From assembly GCA_003281795.1 (NCBI GenBank), contig QCAW01000006.1, positions 1-55,464 on the forward strand: a stretch of 55,464 nucleotides of DNA, given 5' to 3'. Within the stretch, counting starts at the first letter, position 1; the number at the start of each line of letters is the position of its first letter. A model generated the notes under the pieces. The model saw only the letters and a list, made by a program, of their open reading frames with translations. It had not been told where the DNA came from and did not search any database. The DNA is from Pelagibacteraceae bacterium AG-345-F21. GTDB lineage: Bacteria > Pseudomonadota > Alphaproteobacteria > Pelagibacterales > Pelagibacteraceae. Both the position numbers and the translations under genes were made by a program. This document shows, piece after piece, positions 8,538-18,568 of this stretch.

Positions 8538-8999
8538 CTAAAATGGAATTTCGTCATCTAAATCAGAGTTGTCTTGATTTAAATTGTCATTTGGTAAGGA
8601 ACTTTTGTTTTCAGAAACTAAATTTTCACTTCCAGTTTTTGAATTCCTGCTATCAAGCATAGTTAAGCTAGAGTTATACCCTTGTAAAATTACCTCGGTA
8701 GAATATTTATCTTGTCCGGAAGACTCGTCTTTCCATTTCCTTGTGGTTAGTTGACCTTCGATATAAACATTAGCTCCTTTTTTAAGGTACTGCTGAACTA
8801 CATTTACTAATCCCTCATTAAAAATTACAATTCTGTGCCATTCTGTTTTTTCCTTGCGTTCTCCACTATTTTTGTCTTTCCAGGTTTGACTTGTAGCAAT
8901 ACTCAATCTGGCTACACTTTTGCCATTGACCATTTGCTTGATTTCAGGATCTGCGCCTAAACGACCTATTAATTGTACTTTATTTAAACTTCCTGCCAT
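8538..8999 (-). CDS. ssb: Single-stranded DNA-binding protein
   Basis: 153 residues. The N-terminal OB fold (about 1-110) includes NKVQLIGRLGADPEIK, TEWHRIVIF and GANVYIEGQLTTRKWKD. A polar, low-complexity linker rich in Ser/Asn/Asp follows. It ends in the acidic partner-binding tip DLDDEIPF. SSB coats single strands as a tetramer and recruits replication and repair proteins. It is first in the ssb-gyrA-coaD-ppi-tgt run and divergent from uvrA. The 101-bp spacer shows no GTTC- or GAAC-type alphaproteobacterial LexA box. Confidence 0.97.
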   Translation of the reverse strand: MAGSLNKVQLIGRLGADPEIKQMVNGKSVARLSIATSQTWKDKNSGERKEKTEWHRIVIFNEGLVNVVQQYLKKGANVYIEGQLTTRKWKDESSGQDKYSTEVILQGYNSSLTMLDSRNSKTGSENLVSENKSSLPNDNLNQDNSDLDDEIPF

Positions 9000-9100
9000 A
9001 ATAATTTAGACTGTTTTTTGTGAATTATTTTATTTAAGTTAATAATTTATATCACAATTGATTAATAAATATAAGCTGATTATTATTTTAAAGATTAAAT

Positions 9101-11980
9101 ATGTTGAAAAAAATCGTTGTAAAAGGCGCCAAAGAACACAATTTAAAAAATGTTTCTCTTGAGATTCCAAAAGAGAAACTAGTTGTAATAACAGGTCTCT
9201 CTGGGTCAGGAAAATCGTCTCTAGCATTTGATACAATTTATGCTGAAGGACAGCGTAGATATGTGGAAAGTTTATCCTCATACGCTAGGCAATTTTTAGA
9301 TAAAATGAAAAAGCCAAAAGTTGATTTAATTGAAGGACTAAGCCCTGCAATTTCTATTGAACAAAAAAATACCTCAAAAAATCCAAGATCAACGGTTGCA
9401 ACCGTGACAGAAATTTATGACTATATGAGAGTTTTGTTTGCTAGAATAGGTGTTCCTTATTCACCATTTACTGGTAAACCAATAGTTTCTCAACCAATTA
9501 GTGAGATGGTTGATAAAATCAAGAAATTACCAAAGGACAATACTATTTATTTATTATCACCAATTGTTAGAGGAAGAAAAGGTGAATATAAAAAAGAAAT
9601 TCTTAATTATAAAAAAAGAGGTTTTAATAAAGTTAAAGTCGATGGTAGTTATTTAGATATAAACGATTTCCCCAGCTTAAATAAAAAAATAAAACACGAT
9701 ATATCGATTGTAGTAGATAGAATTATTTTAAATTCTAACATAGGAAATAGATTAGCCGACAGTGTCGAGACAGCCGTTAATCTCTCAAACGGTCTTTTGA
9801 TTGTAGAATACGAAAATGAGACTTTACCTAAAAAATTTAGAAAACGTGAGAGTGTGACTTTTTCATCAAAATTCTCATGTCCAGAAAGTGGTTTCACGAT
9901 AGAAGAAATCGAACCTAGGCTTTTTTCTTTTAATTCACCGTATGGAGCTTGCGAAGAATGTGAAGGTATAGGTCATAACTTAAATGTAGATCCAAATTTA
10001 GTCGTCCCTGACACGAAAAAAAGTTTACAAGATGGTGCCATTGAGCCATGGGCAAAATCAACAACTTTATATTATGCTCAAACTTTGGCTTCTATAGCTA
10101 AACACTATAAATTTCCACTTTCTGAACCCTGGAGGAAAATACCAAAAAAAATACAAGATATCATCTTATTTGGTTCAGATGATAATGAGATAAATTTTTC
10201 TTATGATGATGGGTATGAGTCATACAAAACAAAAAAAGCGTTTGAGGGAGTAATAAATAATTTAGAAAGAAGATATTTAGAAACAGACAGCGAATGGAAA
10301 AGAGAGGAAATTTCTCAATATCAAAGTGAGACTAGCTGTGAAAAATGTAAAGGAATGAGATTAAAAGATGAGGCCTTATGTATTAAAATAGATTCTTTAA
10401 ATATAAGTGAAATTACATCCAAATCTATAGATGAAGCACAAAAATGGTTTGCTAATTTAATTAATGTTTTAAGTGAAAGAGATAAAAAAATTGCACAACA
10501 TATTTTAAAAGAAATAAATGAACGACTAAATTTTTTATTAAATGTTGGTTTAAACTATTTAACTTTATCTCGTGAGTCAGGAACTCTATCAGGTGGTGAA
10601 GCCCAAAGAATTAGACTTGCATCTCAGATTGGATCAGGCTTGACGGGTGTATTATATGTTTTAGACGAACCTTCAATTGGATTACATCAAAGAGATAACA
10701 AAAAATTAATTACTGCACTAAAAAAATTAAGAGATTTAGGTAATACTGTGATTGTTGTTGAACACGATATTGAAACCATGGAAAGTGCAGATCACATAAT
10801 TGACATAGGTCCTGAAGCTGGTCTTTATGGTGGAAAAATTGTTGCTGAAGGAAACGTGAAAGAAATTATTAAAAATGAAAAAAGTATTACTGGAAATTAT
10901 TTGTCAGGGAAAAAATTTATCTCAATTCCTAGAAAAAGAAGACTCGCTAAAAATGGAAGATATATAGAAATAAATGGTGCTACTGGAAACAATTTAAAAA
11001 AAGTAAATTTAAAAATTCCAGTTGGAACTTTTACGTGTGTTACGGGAGTTTCTGGAAGCGGAAAATCAACTTTAATTTTACACACTCTATATAATGCATT
11101 TAATTTAATGTTAAATAAAAACAAGAGTAGAAAAATCCCAAAAGCTTTTACAGGGTTTAAAGGAACAGAGCTTATAGATAAAGTGATAGATATAGACCAA
11201 TCTCCTATTGGTAGAACACCAAGATCAAATCCTGCAACATATACTGGCGCATTTGGTCCAATTAGAGATTGGTTTGCTGGCTTACCAGAGTCAAAAGCTA
11301 GAGGTTATAAAGTAGGTCGATATTCGTTCAATGTTAAAGGGGGTAGATGTGAGACTTGTGAAGGTGACGGTGTTATAACTTATGAAATGCATTTTCTACC
11401 TGACGTTTTTATACCATGTGACACTTGCAAGGGAGCACGATATAACAGAGAGACTTTAGAAATAAGATTTAAAAACAAAAATATTGCTGATATTTTGGAT
11501 ATGACCGTTGAAGAAGGATGTGATTTTTTTGAAAATATTCAAAATATTAGATCTAAACTAATTACACTAAAGCACGTTGGTTTGGGTTATATGAAAATAG
11601 GTCAACAAGCTACTACGCTATCAGGTGGTGAAGCCCAAAGAATAAAATTAGCTAAAGAACTTTCAAAAAGACCCACTGGTCGAACTTTGTATATTCTAGA
11701 TGAACCAACAACTGGTCTACATTCTCACGACATCAAAAAACTTTTAGAAATACTACAAGCTTTTACTAATACTGGTAATACAGTAGTTGTTATTGAACAT
11801 AATCTAGATGTAATTAAAACAGCTGATCATATAATTGATATGGGTCCTGAGGGTGGAATTAATGGAGGAAGAATCATAGCAGAAGGCTCACCTGAAAAAG
11901 TGTCTCAAGTGGAAGGAAGCTATACTGGCAAATTTATTAAAGATTTATTGGGCAATTCAAGCATGAAAAAAACTGCCTGA
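9101..11980 (+). CDS. uvrA: Excinuclease ABC subunit A
   Basis: 959 residues. UvrA is the damage-recognition ATPase of nucleotide excision repair. Two ABC modules are visible: Walker [11 protein letters not shown] near residues 33-42 and [10 protein letters not shown] in the second half, each with LSGGEAQRI and a YxLDEP Walker B. Cys-rich zinc modules occur as [25 protein letters not shown] and CDTCKGARY. Length matches E. coli UvrA (940) with a small extension. The ATG at 9101 follows an A+T-rich leader with no obvious Shine-Dalgarno site. It is divergent from ssb. Confidence 0.98.
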   Translation: MLKKIVVKGAKEHNLKNVSLEIPKEKLVVITGLSGSGKSSLAFDTIYAEGQRRYVESLSSYARQFLDKMKKPKVDLIEGLSPAISIEQKNTSKNPRSTVATVTEIYDYMRVLFARIGVPYSPFTGKPIVSQPISEMVDKIKKLPKDNTIYLLSPIVRGRKGEYKKEILNYKKRGFNKVKVDGSYLDINDFPSLNKKIKHDISIVVDRIILNSNIGNRLADSVETAVNLSNGLLIVEYENETLPKKFRKRESVTFSSKFSCPESGFTIEEIEPRLFSFNSPYGACEECEGIGHNLNVDPNLVVPDTKKSLQDGAIEPWAKSTTLYYAQTLASIAKHYKFPLSEPWRKIPKKIQDIILFGSDDNEINFSYDDGYESYKTKKAFEGVINNLERRYLETDSEWKREEISQYQSETSCEKCKGMRLKDEALCIKIDSLNISEITSKSIDEAQKWFANLINVLSERDKKIAQHILKEINERLNFLLNVGLNYLTLSRESGTLSGGEAQRIRLASQIGSGLTGVLYVLDEPSIGLHQRDNKKLITALKKLRDLGNTVIVVEHDIETMESADHIIDIGPEAGLYGGKIVAEGNVKEIIKNEKSITGNYLSGKKFISIPRKRRLAKNGRYIEINGATGNNLKKVNLKIPVGTFTCVTGVSGSGKSTLILHTLYNAFNLMLNKNKSRKIPKAFTGFKGTELIDKVIDIDQSPIGRTPRSNPATYTGAFGPIRDWFAGLPESKARGYKVGRYSFNVKGGRCETCEGDGVITYEMHFLPDVFIPCDTCKGARYNRETLEIRFKNKNIADILDMTVEEGCDFFENIQNIRSKLITLKHVGLGYMKIGQQATTLSGGEAQRIKLAKELSKRPTGRTLYILDEPTTGLHSHDIKKLLEILQAFTNTGNTVVVIEHNLDVIKTADHIIDMGPEGGINGGRIIAEGSPEKVSQVEGSYTGKFIKDLLGNSSMKKTA

Positions 11981-12006
11981 ATAAGTTTATTATGGTATAG
12001 TGAATC

Positions 12007-12609
12007 ATGGTTTCAATACTTCAATCTTTATCTAAAACAGTACATGTGTCTCTAGCAATAGCAATCCTTCTTCTAGTTGGGTTACATTTTGGTGGCGATG
12101 GATTTGCTTTAGATAGATATTTTTTTAGCTGGTTGTTTAGATACTTACATGTTTTAACAGGAGTTATGTGGATTGGATTGCTTTGGTATTTTAATTTTGT
12201 TCAAATTCCATCAATGCCAAATATTCCTGATGAACAAAAACCTGCCATTGGTAAAGTAATAGCTCCTAAAGCTCTATTTTGGTTTAGATGGGCTGCGCTA
12301 GGAACAATAATCACTGGATTAATAGTTTCGTATTTAAATGGATACGCCCATCAAGCAATGACATTAGGCATTGGTAGTGGTTATGGAAAAAACACAGCGA
12401 TAGGTATTGGAATGTGGTTAGGAATAATAATGGCTTACAATGTTTGGTTTGTAATATGGCCAAATCAAAAAAAAGCTTTAGGAATGATTGAATGTACTCC
12501 TGAAGAAAAAGCTAAATCTGCTAAAACCGCAATGCTATTTTCAAGAACCAATACATTGTTGTCTTTTCCAATGTTGTTAACTATGGTAGCAGCTCAAAAT
12601 TTATATTAG
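12007..12609 (+). CDS. PuuD-like (urate hydroxylase N-terminal family) membrane protein
   Basis: 200 residues with about five hydrophobic segments (near 12-29, 41-65, 90-112, 130-152 and 178-198). The stretch RYLHVLTGVMWIGLLWYFNFVQ with its conserved His48, followed by RWAALGTIITGL and MWLGIIMAYNVWFVIWPNQ, resembles the membrane domain of PuuD urate oxidases. Full PuuD proteins carry an additional C-terminal cytochrome c domain with CxxCH; none is present here. No purine-degradation gene is nearby, so urate oxidation is doubtful. It is a single gene, convergent with secF. Confidence 0.72.
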   Translation: MVSILQSLSKTVHVSLAIAILLLVGLHFGGDGFALDRYFFSWLFRYLHVLTGVMWIGLLWYFNFVQIPSMPNIPDEQKPAIGKVIAPKALFWFRWAALGTIITGLIVSYLNGYAHQAMTLGIGSGYGKNTAIGIGMWLGIIMAYNVWFVIWPNQKKALGMIECTPEEKAKSAKTAMLFSRTNTLLSFPMLLTMVAAQNLY

Positions 12610-13518
12610 TTAAGGAATAATTTTATCTTCATTTTTTTCAAGAGTTTTATAACTAACTTTAAAAAATTTTAAAACTGGAGCCGCTACAAAAATTGAAGAA
12701 TAAGTTCCAATAATTACGCCAAGTATCATTGCAAAAGAAAAACCCTTTAATATTTCTCCTCCTAACACATAAATTGATACTAAGGCTAGTAAAGTAGTTA
12801 AAGATGTAATTATAGTTCTTGATAAAGTTTCATTAATTGAAAGATTGGATGTTTCGCCTATGTTTAATTTTGTATACTTGTTCAAATTTTCCCGTATTCT
12901 ATCATATATTACAACTGTGTCATTCATTGAGTATCCAACAATTGTTAATACAGCTGCTATGATAGAAAGATTAACTTCTAAAGATAAAATTGAGAATATG
13001 CCAACTGTAATAATAACATCATGAAATAATGCAACAATTGAACCAACGCTAAATTGCCATTCAAATCTAATCCAAATGTAAAAAAGCATAGCTGCTAAAG
13101 ATAAAGAAATTGCTATTATTCCTGATTGTAACAACTCAGAGCTTACTTTGGGGCCAACATTTTCAACTCTCCGGAAGTTAATTTCAGCATTTAATCTCTC
13201 TTTTAAATTCTTTTTTATCAAAGGAATTAATTTATTGTTATTATCTGTTTTTTGTTCTACTTTAATCAAATAGTCTCCAGATTTTCCAAATTCTTTAACA
13301 TTTACATCCCCTAAATTTAAACTATTTAAAGATGATCTTATTTCAGAAACATTTACATTGCTATTATCTGCTCTTAGTTCAATTAGTGTGCCTCCTTTAA
13401 AATCAATTCCGTAATTTAATCCTTTAAATAAAATAAACATTACACTAATGGAAAAAAGTATTACTGAAATATAGTTTGCTAGTTTAAATTTTGATGAAAA
13501 ATCAATTTTTGTGCTCAT
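12610..13518 (-). CDS. secF: Protein translocase subunit SecF
   Basis: 302 residues. SecF joins SecD to use the proton-motive force in late steps of Sec export across the inner membrane. It shows GLNYGIDFKGGTLIEL after the first helix, a periplasmic P1 domain, and conserved helices with GSIVALFHDVIIT, ILTIVGYSMNDTVVIYDRIREN and a C-terminal GVIIGTYSSIFVAAPVL. The stop directly follows the convergent PuuD-like gene. The ATG overlaps the secD stop by one base (TAATG), implying coupled translation. Confidence 0.97.
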   Translation of the reverse strand: MSTKIDFSSKFKLANYISVILFSISVMFILFKGLNYGIDFKGGTLIELRADNSNVNVSEIRSSLNSLNLGDVNVKEFGKSGDYLIKVEQKTDNNNKLIPLIKKNLKERLNAEINFRRVENVGPKVSSELLQSGIIAISLSLAAMLFYIWIRFEWQFSVGSIVALFHDVIITVGIFSILSLEVNLSIIAAVLTIVGYSMNDTVVIYDRIRENLNKYTKLNIGETSNLSINETLSRTIITSLTTLLALVSIYVLGGEILKGFSFAMILGVIIGTYSSIFVAAPVLKFFKVSYKTLEKNEDKIIP

Positions 13519-15059
13519 TATAAATTCACCCGACCCTCTTTTTTATTTAAAACTATTAGGGATGTTAAATGTCTAGCTAAAAAATAAGCTGAAAATAAAG
13601 TTGTTACTATTCCAATGCCTAGAGTTATAGCAAAACCTTTAACTGGACCTGAACCAAATGCAAAAAGTATTACTGCTGCAATTAAAGTTGTTATATTTGC
13701 GTCAAGAACTGTGACTTTTGCTTTAGTATAACCGATATGAAATGCATGAATAATACTTTTTTCAGTTTTTAGCTCCTCTTTTATCCTTTCAAAAATTAAA
13801 ACATTGGCATCTACTGCCATCCCCACTGTTAAAATTATTCCAGCTATTCCAGGTAAAGTGAGTGTAGCTTCTAATATAGTCAAAACGCCAATAAGCATTG
13901 TTAAATTTGCTATCAAAGTTAAGTTAGCTATGAGACCAAATATTTTATACTTATAAAGCATAAATAAAATTACTAAAGCAAATCCAACAATTAACGAAAT
14001 AACACCTGATTTAATTGAGTCTTCTCCTAAATCTGGTCCTACTGTTCTTTCTTCAACAACTTCTAAAGGAGTTGGTAAAGCACCAGACCTGAGTAACAAC
14101 GCAAGATCTGTTGCTTCTTGAAATGTAAAGTTTCCTGAAATTATACCACTTCCACTCGTAATTGGTTCATTTATCGTTGGAGCACTTATAACCTTACCAT
14201 CCAAAATGATTGCTAATCTTTTTCCGACATTATCTGAAGTGGCTCTTCCGAATTTTTGAGCTCCAAGTCTATCTAGAGAAAATGAAACAGTTGGTCCATT
14301 TGTTTGATTATTAACATTTGGTTGAGCTTCAACTAAGTTATCTCCACTCATTATTATACGTTTACTTACATTAAGACTTTCACCAATTTCAGAAACAAGT
14401 TTTTCAGTTCCAAATTCATTGTTATCTGACACTAATCTAAAATTTAATTGAGCTGTTTTTCCTAAAAGATTTTTTATTCTCTCTGGGTCTTTTAAACCTG
14501 GTAATTCTACTAAAATTCTTTTTTCACCTCTCTGAAGAATAGTTGGTTCTTTAGTCCCAACATCATCTATTCTACGTCTAACAATTTCAATTGATTGTTT
14601 TAATGCAGAATTGTTAATGTTTAATAATCCATATTTAGAAAATGAAATATTTATAGTATCATTTGTCTTTTCTAGAGTTAGTTCGTGTGAATTATAATTA
14701 TCTATATATGGATTAACCAAATTATCATTCTTTGAAAAAAATAATAATTCAAATTTTTCAGGATCACTGACATCAAAACTCAATTTTTTTTCATCAATCT
14801 TAAAATTTGAATAATTTATATTATTTTCTTTGAGTAATTTTTTTAAAGGAATAACTTTTGATTGAATTTTTTCTTTTACTAATGGGTCTGAATTTATTTC
14901 TAAAAGAAGATATGACCCACCTTGTAAATCTAATCCTAAATTTACTTTTTTGTTTATAAATAAACTTTCTTCATTTTGAAGATTTAAAATTGAAAAAAAG
15001 GATATAAATAAAAAAATAAGATAGATAATAATAATATTTATTTTAGAAAAATTTAACAC
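13518..15059 (-). CDS. secD: Protein translocase subunit SecD
   Basis: 513 residues. Partner of SecF. The N-terminal helix is followed by KVNLGLDLQGGSYLLLEI, the P1 domain with VEIVRRRIDDVGTKEPTI-like content and RILVELPGLKDPERIK, then six membrane helices with GMAVDANVLIFERIKEEL. The reading frame begins with GTG at 15059 and there is no nearby in-frame ATG, so a GTG start is likely. It lies 9 nt downstream of yajC, giving the classic yajC-secD-secF order. Confidence 0.96.
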   Translation of the reverse strand: MLNFSKINIIIIYLIFLFISFFSILNLQNEESLFINKKVNLGLDLQGGSYLLLEINSDPLVKEKIQSKVIPLKKLLKENNINYSNFKIDEKKLSFDVSDPEKFELLFFSKNDNLVNPYIDNYNSHELTLEKTNDTINISFSKYGLLNINNSALKQSIEIVRRRIDDVGTKEPTILQRGEKRILVELPGLKDPERIKNLLGKTAQLNFRLVSDNNEFGTEKLVSEIGESLNVSKRIIMSGDNLVEAQPNVNNQTNGPTVSFSLDRLGAQKFGRATSDNVGKRLAIILDGKVISAPTINEPITSGSGIISGNFTFQEATDLALLLRSGALPTPLEVVEERTVGPDLGEDSIKSGVISLIVGFALVILFMLYKYKIFGLIANLTLIANLTMLIGVLTILEATLTLPGIAGIILTVGMAVDANVLIFERIKEELKTEKSIIHAFHIGYTKAKVTVLDANITTLIAAVILFAFGSGPVKGFAITLGIGIVTTLFSAYFLARHLTSLIVLNKKEGRVNL

Positions 15060-15068
15060 AAAAAAGAA

Positions 15069-15353
15069 TTATTTTTTGATTTCTTCTTTTTTAAGCTGGC
15101 TTGTGATGGTTGACTTGATTATTTGTACTTTCACATTTTCTCCAATATTAACTTCGATACGATCATCTTCCATTATTCTCTCTACAGTTCCTATGATTCC
15201 GCCTGAAGTTATTACCTCGTCACCTCTTTTTAAAGCCTCTACCATAGCTTTATGCTCTTTTACTCTTTTTTGCTGAGGTCGTATTAAAAAAAAGTAAAAA
15301 ATAACAAATATTAAAATTAATGGTATAAATTGTGCTATTCCTTGTCCGCTCAT
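15069..15353 (-). CDS. yajC: Preprotein translocase accessory subunit YajC
   Basis: 94 residues. One N-terminal membrane helix (about 7-24) ends in FFLIRPQQKRVKEHKAMV, the family signature. A small cytoplasmic domain with LKRGDEVITSGGIIGTVERI follows. YajC associates with SecDF and SecYEG and modulates export. It is first in yajC-secD-secF and 45 nt after serS on the same strand. Confidence 0.95.
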   Translation of the reverse strand: MSGQGIAQFIPLILIFVIFYFFLIRPQQKRVKEHKAMVEALKRGDEVITSGGIIGTVERIMEDDRIEVNIGENVKVQIIKSTITSQLKKEEIKK

Positions 15354-15398
15354 GTTTGGATCATTATAATAAAAGAGTTAGTTAAACAAGAGTAATAA

Positions 15399-16646
15399 TT
15401 AAATTTTATCAGCATTATTCATATATTTTTTTAAAATAGTAGGAATTGTAATTGAACCATCTTCATTTTGATTATTTTCTATTAGTGCTATCATTAATCG
15501 TCCTACTGCTAGACCTGATCCATTTAAAGTTCCTAAAAATTGGTTTCCATTGACAGATTTATATTTTGCATTCATTCTTCTAGCTTGAAAAGAACCACAA
15601 GATGAACAACTAGATATTTCTCTATATTTGTTTTCTGATGGAATCCACGCTTCTATATCAAAAGTTTTTTCTGCACTAAAACCCATGTCTCCAGTTGATA
15701 ATAGGACAACTTGATAAGGAATTTCTAGAAGTTTTAAAACTTCTTCAGCGCATTTTAGCATTCTATCTAATTCGATTAAACAATCTTTAGGTTCAACCAG
15801 ACTTACAAGTTCAACTTTGTAAAATTGATGTTGTCTAATCATTCCTTTAGTGTCCTTTCCGTAACTACCTGCTTCTTTTCTAAAACATGGAGTCGCTGCA
15901 ACATATCTTAGAGGTAGTTCTTTAGTATTTAAGACTGATTTACAAACTAAATTTGTAAGCACTACTTCAGCCGTTGGAATTAAAAATTTTCTATCTGTTG
16001 AATTGTCAAATTTAATTTCAAATTGGTCGTCCTCAAACTTTGGTAACTGACCAGTACCAAACATAGCTCTTTCACTAACAATTAAGGGCGGCGAAATTTC
16101 TATATATTTAAATAAATTAACATGTGTATCTAGCATAAAATTAATTAAAGCTCTTTCTAATAGCGCAAATTTATCTCGTAAAACTACAAATCTAGAACCT
16201 GACAATTTAATTGAAGTTTCAAAGTCAATACCATTATTTTTCAATCCCAACTCTACATGAGATTTTGTCTTAAAAGAAAATTTTTTAATTTCTCCATTTG
16301 TTTTTATTAATTTATTAGACTTAGAATTGTTTCCTATTGGAACACTTTCATCAGCTATATTAGGAAGATTGTGTAGTATAGTGTCAATTTTTTTTTGACT
16401 TTCGTTAAGATTTACTAAAATTCCCTCAATTTTATTTGAAATTTTTTTAGATTTTTCAAAATTCAATTTGTCTTTTTTTTTGGATAAAGATTTTTTTTCT
16501 TGTTCTAGTAGTTCTTTTTTGTTTATTAGTTCTCTGTTAATTTTGTCAATTTTTTCAAAGTCTTTAATATCAAAATCTAAATTTCTAGCTTTAAATTTAA
16601 TCTTATATTCGGCTAAATTATTTCTCAAATCTTTTAAATTATGCAT
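15399..16646 (-). CDS. serS: Seryl-tRNA synthetase
   Basis: 415 residues. The N-terminal half of the first 110 residues is a Lys/Glu-rich antiparallel coiled coil that grips the long variable arm of tRNA-Ser. The class II catalytic core follows, with PTAEVVLTNL, motif 2 RYVAATPCFRKEAGSYGKDTKG (split by the loop), HQFYKVELVS, and motif 3 GSGLAVGRLMIALIENNQ. It charges tRNA-Ser and tRNA-Sec where present. The ATG at 16646 lies inside the end of tatC (8-nt overlap), so expression is coupled to the tat genes. Confidence 0.97.
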   Translation of the reverse strand: MHNLKDLRNNLAEYKIKFKARNLDFDIKDFEKIDKINRELINKKELLEQEKKSLSKKKDKLNFEKSKKISNKIEGILVNLNESQKKIDTILHNLPNIADESVPIGNNSKSNKLIKTNGEIKKFSFKTKSHVELGLKNNGIDFETSIKLSGSRFVVLRDKFALLERALINFMLDTHVNLFKYIEISPPLIVSERAMFGTGQLPKFEDDQFEIKFDNSTDRKFLIPTAEVVLTNLVCKSVLNTKELPLRYVAATPCFRKEAGSYGKDTKGMIRQHQFYKVELVSLVEPKDCLIELDRMLKCAEEVLKLLEIPYQVVLLSTGDMGFSAEKTFDIEAWIPSENKYREISSCSSCGSFQARRMNAKYKSVNGNQFLGTLNGSGLAVGRLMIALIENNQNEDGSITIPTILKKYMNNADKI

Positions 16647-17400
16647 CTTCTAAATCTGTTTGTTTATTTTTATTTTCCGTAAATTTAACTGTTATAATAG
16701 ACAATTCATAAAGTAACAATAAAGGTATGGCTAAACCTATCTGAGTAATTGGGTCTGGAGGTGTTAAAATCGCAGCTACTGTAAAGATAATAACTATAAA
16801 GTATCTTCTAGTATTTTTTAAATAAGTAGAATTTACAACTCCAATTCTAGCTAACAAATTTAATAAAATAGGTAGCTGAAAACTTATACCAAAAGCAAAT
16901 ATAAGTCTCATTATTAAAGATAAATACTCGTTCACTTTAGCTTCTAGTTGAATTGGAAGTGAAGAAGATGTGCCTGTAGACTCAAATGATAGAAAAAATT
17001 TAATAGCTAACGGCATAACTAAATAATATACAAGAATTCCTCCAAGCAAAAATAAAATTGGTGTAGATATTAAGTAAGGTAAAATTGCTTTCTTTTCATT
17101 TTTATATAAACCTGGAGCAATGAATTTATAAATTTGTATTAACAAAACAGGACTACCTAAAAAAATTGCTGCAAAAAATGCTACTTTTAAATAAGTAATA
17201 AATGTCTCGTGTAAAGCTGTAAAAATAAGTCTTCTAGGTATTTTTTCATCTTTGACTGCGTTTGCATATGGCTCTACTAAAAAATTATAGATATGATCAG
17301 CAAATGTATAAGAAATAACAAAAACAAATAAAATAAAAATAATTGATTTAATTAACCTTGAACGTAATTCTACAAAATGACTTGTGAATGAATTAGTCAT
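16639..17400 (-). CDS. tatC: Sec-independent protein translocase TatC
   Basis: 253 residues with six hydrophobic helices. The family signature is present at the start (HFVELRSRLIKSI) and near FISYLKVAFFAAIFLGSPVLLIQIYKFIAPGLYKNEKK-type content. TatC is the receptor for twin-arginine signal peptides in the inner membrane. It overlaps tatB by 8 nt upstream and serS by 8 nt downstream. A candidate substrate, the RR-containing M48 lipoprotein at 2824-3657, is in this window. Confidence 0.97.
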   Translation of the reverse strand: MTNSFTSHFVELRSRLIKSIIFILFVFVISYTFADHIYNFLVEPYANAVKDEKIPRRLIFTALHETFITYLKVAFFAAIFLGSPVLLIQIYKFIAPGLYKNEKKAILPYLISTPILFLLGGILVYYLVMPLAIKFFLSFESTGTSSSLPIQLEAKVNEYLSLIMRLIFAFGISFQLPILLNLLARIGVVNSTYLKNTRRYFIVIIFTVAAILTPPDPITQIGLAIPLLLLYELSIITVKFTENKNKQTDLEDA

Positions 17401-17623
17401 TTAATTTTTTTTTTTCTTTATTATTCTTATTATTAATTTCTTTTTCAACATCCAAATCTTCACCTACAGAACTAACTTCTCTTTGAAAGCTGCTAATTGC
17501 ATTTTTTATTTTGCCAAAGTATGAACCTATTTTTTTTAAAGCAATTGGAAATTCTTTTGGACCTAAGACTAATATAGCTACTATAACTACAGCTAATATC
17601 TCTAACCAACCAATTTGAGGCAT
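17393..17623 (-). CDS. tatB: Sec-independent protein translocase TatB
   Basis: 76 residues, short for TatB (E. coli 171). It has a single N-terminal membrane helix in the PQIGWLEILAVVIVAILVLGPKEFPIAL arrangement (with the hinge Gly-Pro), then an amphipathic helix, and only a brief Lys/Asn-rich tail. It forms the receptor complex with TatC. It overlaps tatC by 8 nt and follows tatA by 6 nt. The truncated tail fits genome streamlining; the functional core is intact. Confidence 0.93.
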   Translation of the reverse strand: MPQIGWLEILAVVIVAILVLGPKEFPIALKKIGSYFGKIKNAISSFQREVSSVGEDLDVEKEINNKNNKEKKKLND

Positions 17624-17629
17624 TTAAGA

Positions 17630-17830
17630 TTATTTGTTATCAGGGTCTGGATTATCTGAATTGTTACTGTTTTTATCTTGACCCGAATTAGTATCGTCAG
17701 ACAAACCTTTTTTAAAACTTTTTATCCCTTTTGCCAAATCTCCCATAATGCTAGAAATCTTCCCTTTTCCAAAAAGAATAACTACTAATATTGCTATGAT
17801 TATAATTCCTGTCCAACCAATATTTCCCAT
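17630..17830 (-). CDS. tatA: Sec-independent protein translocase TatA
   Basis: 66 residues. The membrane helix [22 protein letters not shown] carries the FGKGKI variant of the FG hinge, followed by an amphipathic helix ([15 protein letters not shown]) and an Asp/Asn-rich tail. TatA polymerises to form the translocation site for folded proteins. It is the first of tatABC and lies 39 nt after scpB. Confidence 0.95.
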   Translation of the reverse strand: MGNIGWTGIIIIAILVVILFGKGKISSIMGDLAKGIKSFKKGLSDDTNSGQDKNSNNSDNPDPDNK

Positions 17831-17869
17831 AATTATTTATATACAATTATTTAAATTAAATAAATATAT

Positions 17870-18568
17870 TTATTTATCTGATTCAGGAGCTTTATTAATA
17901 GCTTCTTCTATATCCTCGTAAATGTTCTGCTTTTCATTTAAGCTTTGTTCTTTAAAGAATTTACCTGTTCCAAAAATTGATTTATCAATGGCAGTGGTGT
18001 CAATTAACCCTGCAGAGCCCAATTCTTCTATAGTAGGGAGATCTGATAATTTTTGAACATTAAAATGATTTAAAAAATTTTCAGTTGTAGCGTATTGAAT
18101 AGGTTTTCCAGGTACATCTTTTCTTCCAGCAGGTCTAACCCACTCGAGTTCTAATAAAATTTCTAAAGTATTTGTTGCAAAAGCGACTCCTCTAATCTCC
18201 TCAATTTCAGATCTAGTTACAGGCTGATGATAGACAATAATTGCTAAAGTTTCGATTGTTGCTTTAGAAAGTTTTCTTTGAGTAGATTTTTGCAATGACA
18301 TTAGTTTTGATAAGTCCTCAGCAGTTCTAAAAGACCACTTATTTTTAATACAAACTAAATTAATTCCTCTATTTTTATAATTTTCTCTTATATTTTCTAA
18401 AATTTTAAAAATATTTGATGAGTTTCCTATTCTTTTTTCTATAGTTTCAATATCTAACGGCTCGGCAGCTGCAAACAAAATAGCTTCTATTTGACGTTCA
18501 ATTTTAGAAATTTTTGAAGGAAATGAAATTATATTGTTTTTCTTTTTACTTTTATTTTTATTTTTCAT
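17870..18568 (-). CDS. scpB: Segregation and condensation protein ScpB
   Basis: 232 residues. Two winged-helix domains are visible: IERQIEAILFAAAEPLDIETIEKRI in the first, and KATIETLAIIVYHQPVTRSEIEEIRGV with GRKDVPGKPIQYATTENFLNHF in the second. ScpB is the kite subunit of the SMC-ScpAB condensin complex. A basic N-terminus and an acidic C-terminal tail flank the core. Its ATG overlaps the scpA stop by one base. Confidence 0.96.
   Translation of the reverse strand: MKNKNKSKKKNNIISFPSKISKIERQIEAILFAAAEPLDIETIEKRIGNSSNIFKILENIRENYKNRGINLVCIKNKWSFRTAEDLSKLMSLQKSTQRKLSKATIETLAIIVYHQPVTRSEIEEIRGVAFATNTLEILLELEWVRPAGRKDVPGKPIQYATTENFLNHFNVQKLSDLPTIEELGSAGLIDTTAIDKSIFGTGKFFKEQSLNEKQNIYEDIEEAINKAPESDK

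Noticed and set aside
9000-9100. Possible SOS (LexA) box between ssb and uvrA
   Set aside because: No GTTC-N7-GTTC or GAAC-N7-GAAC pattern is present in the 101 bp. The region is simply A+T-rich.
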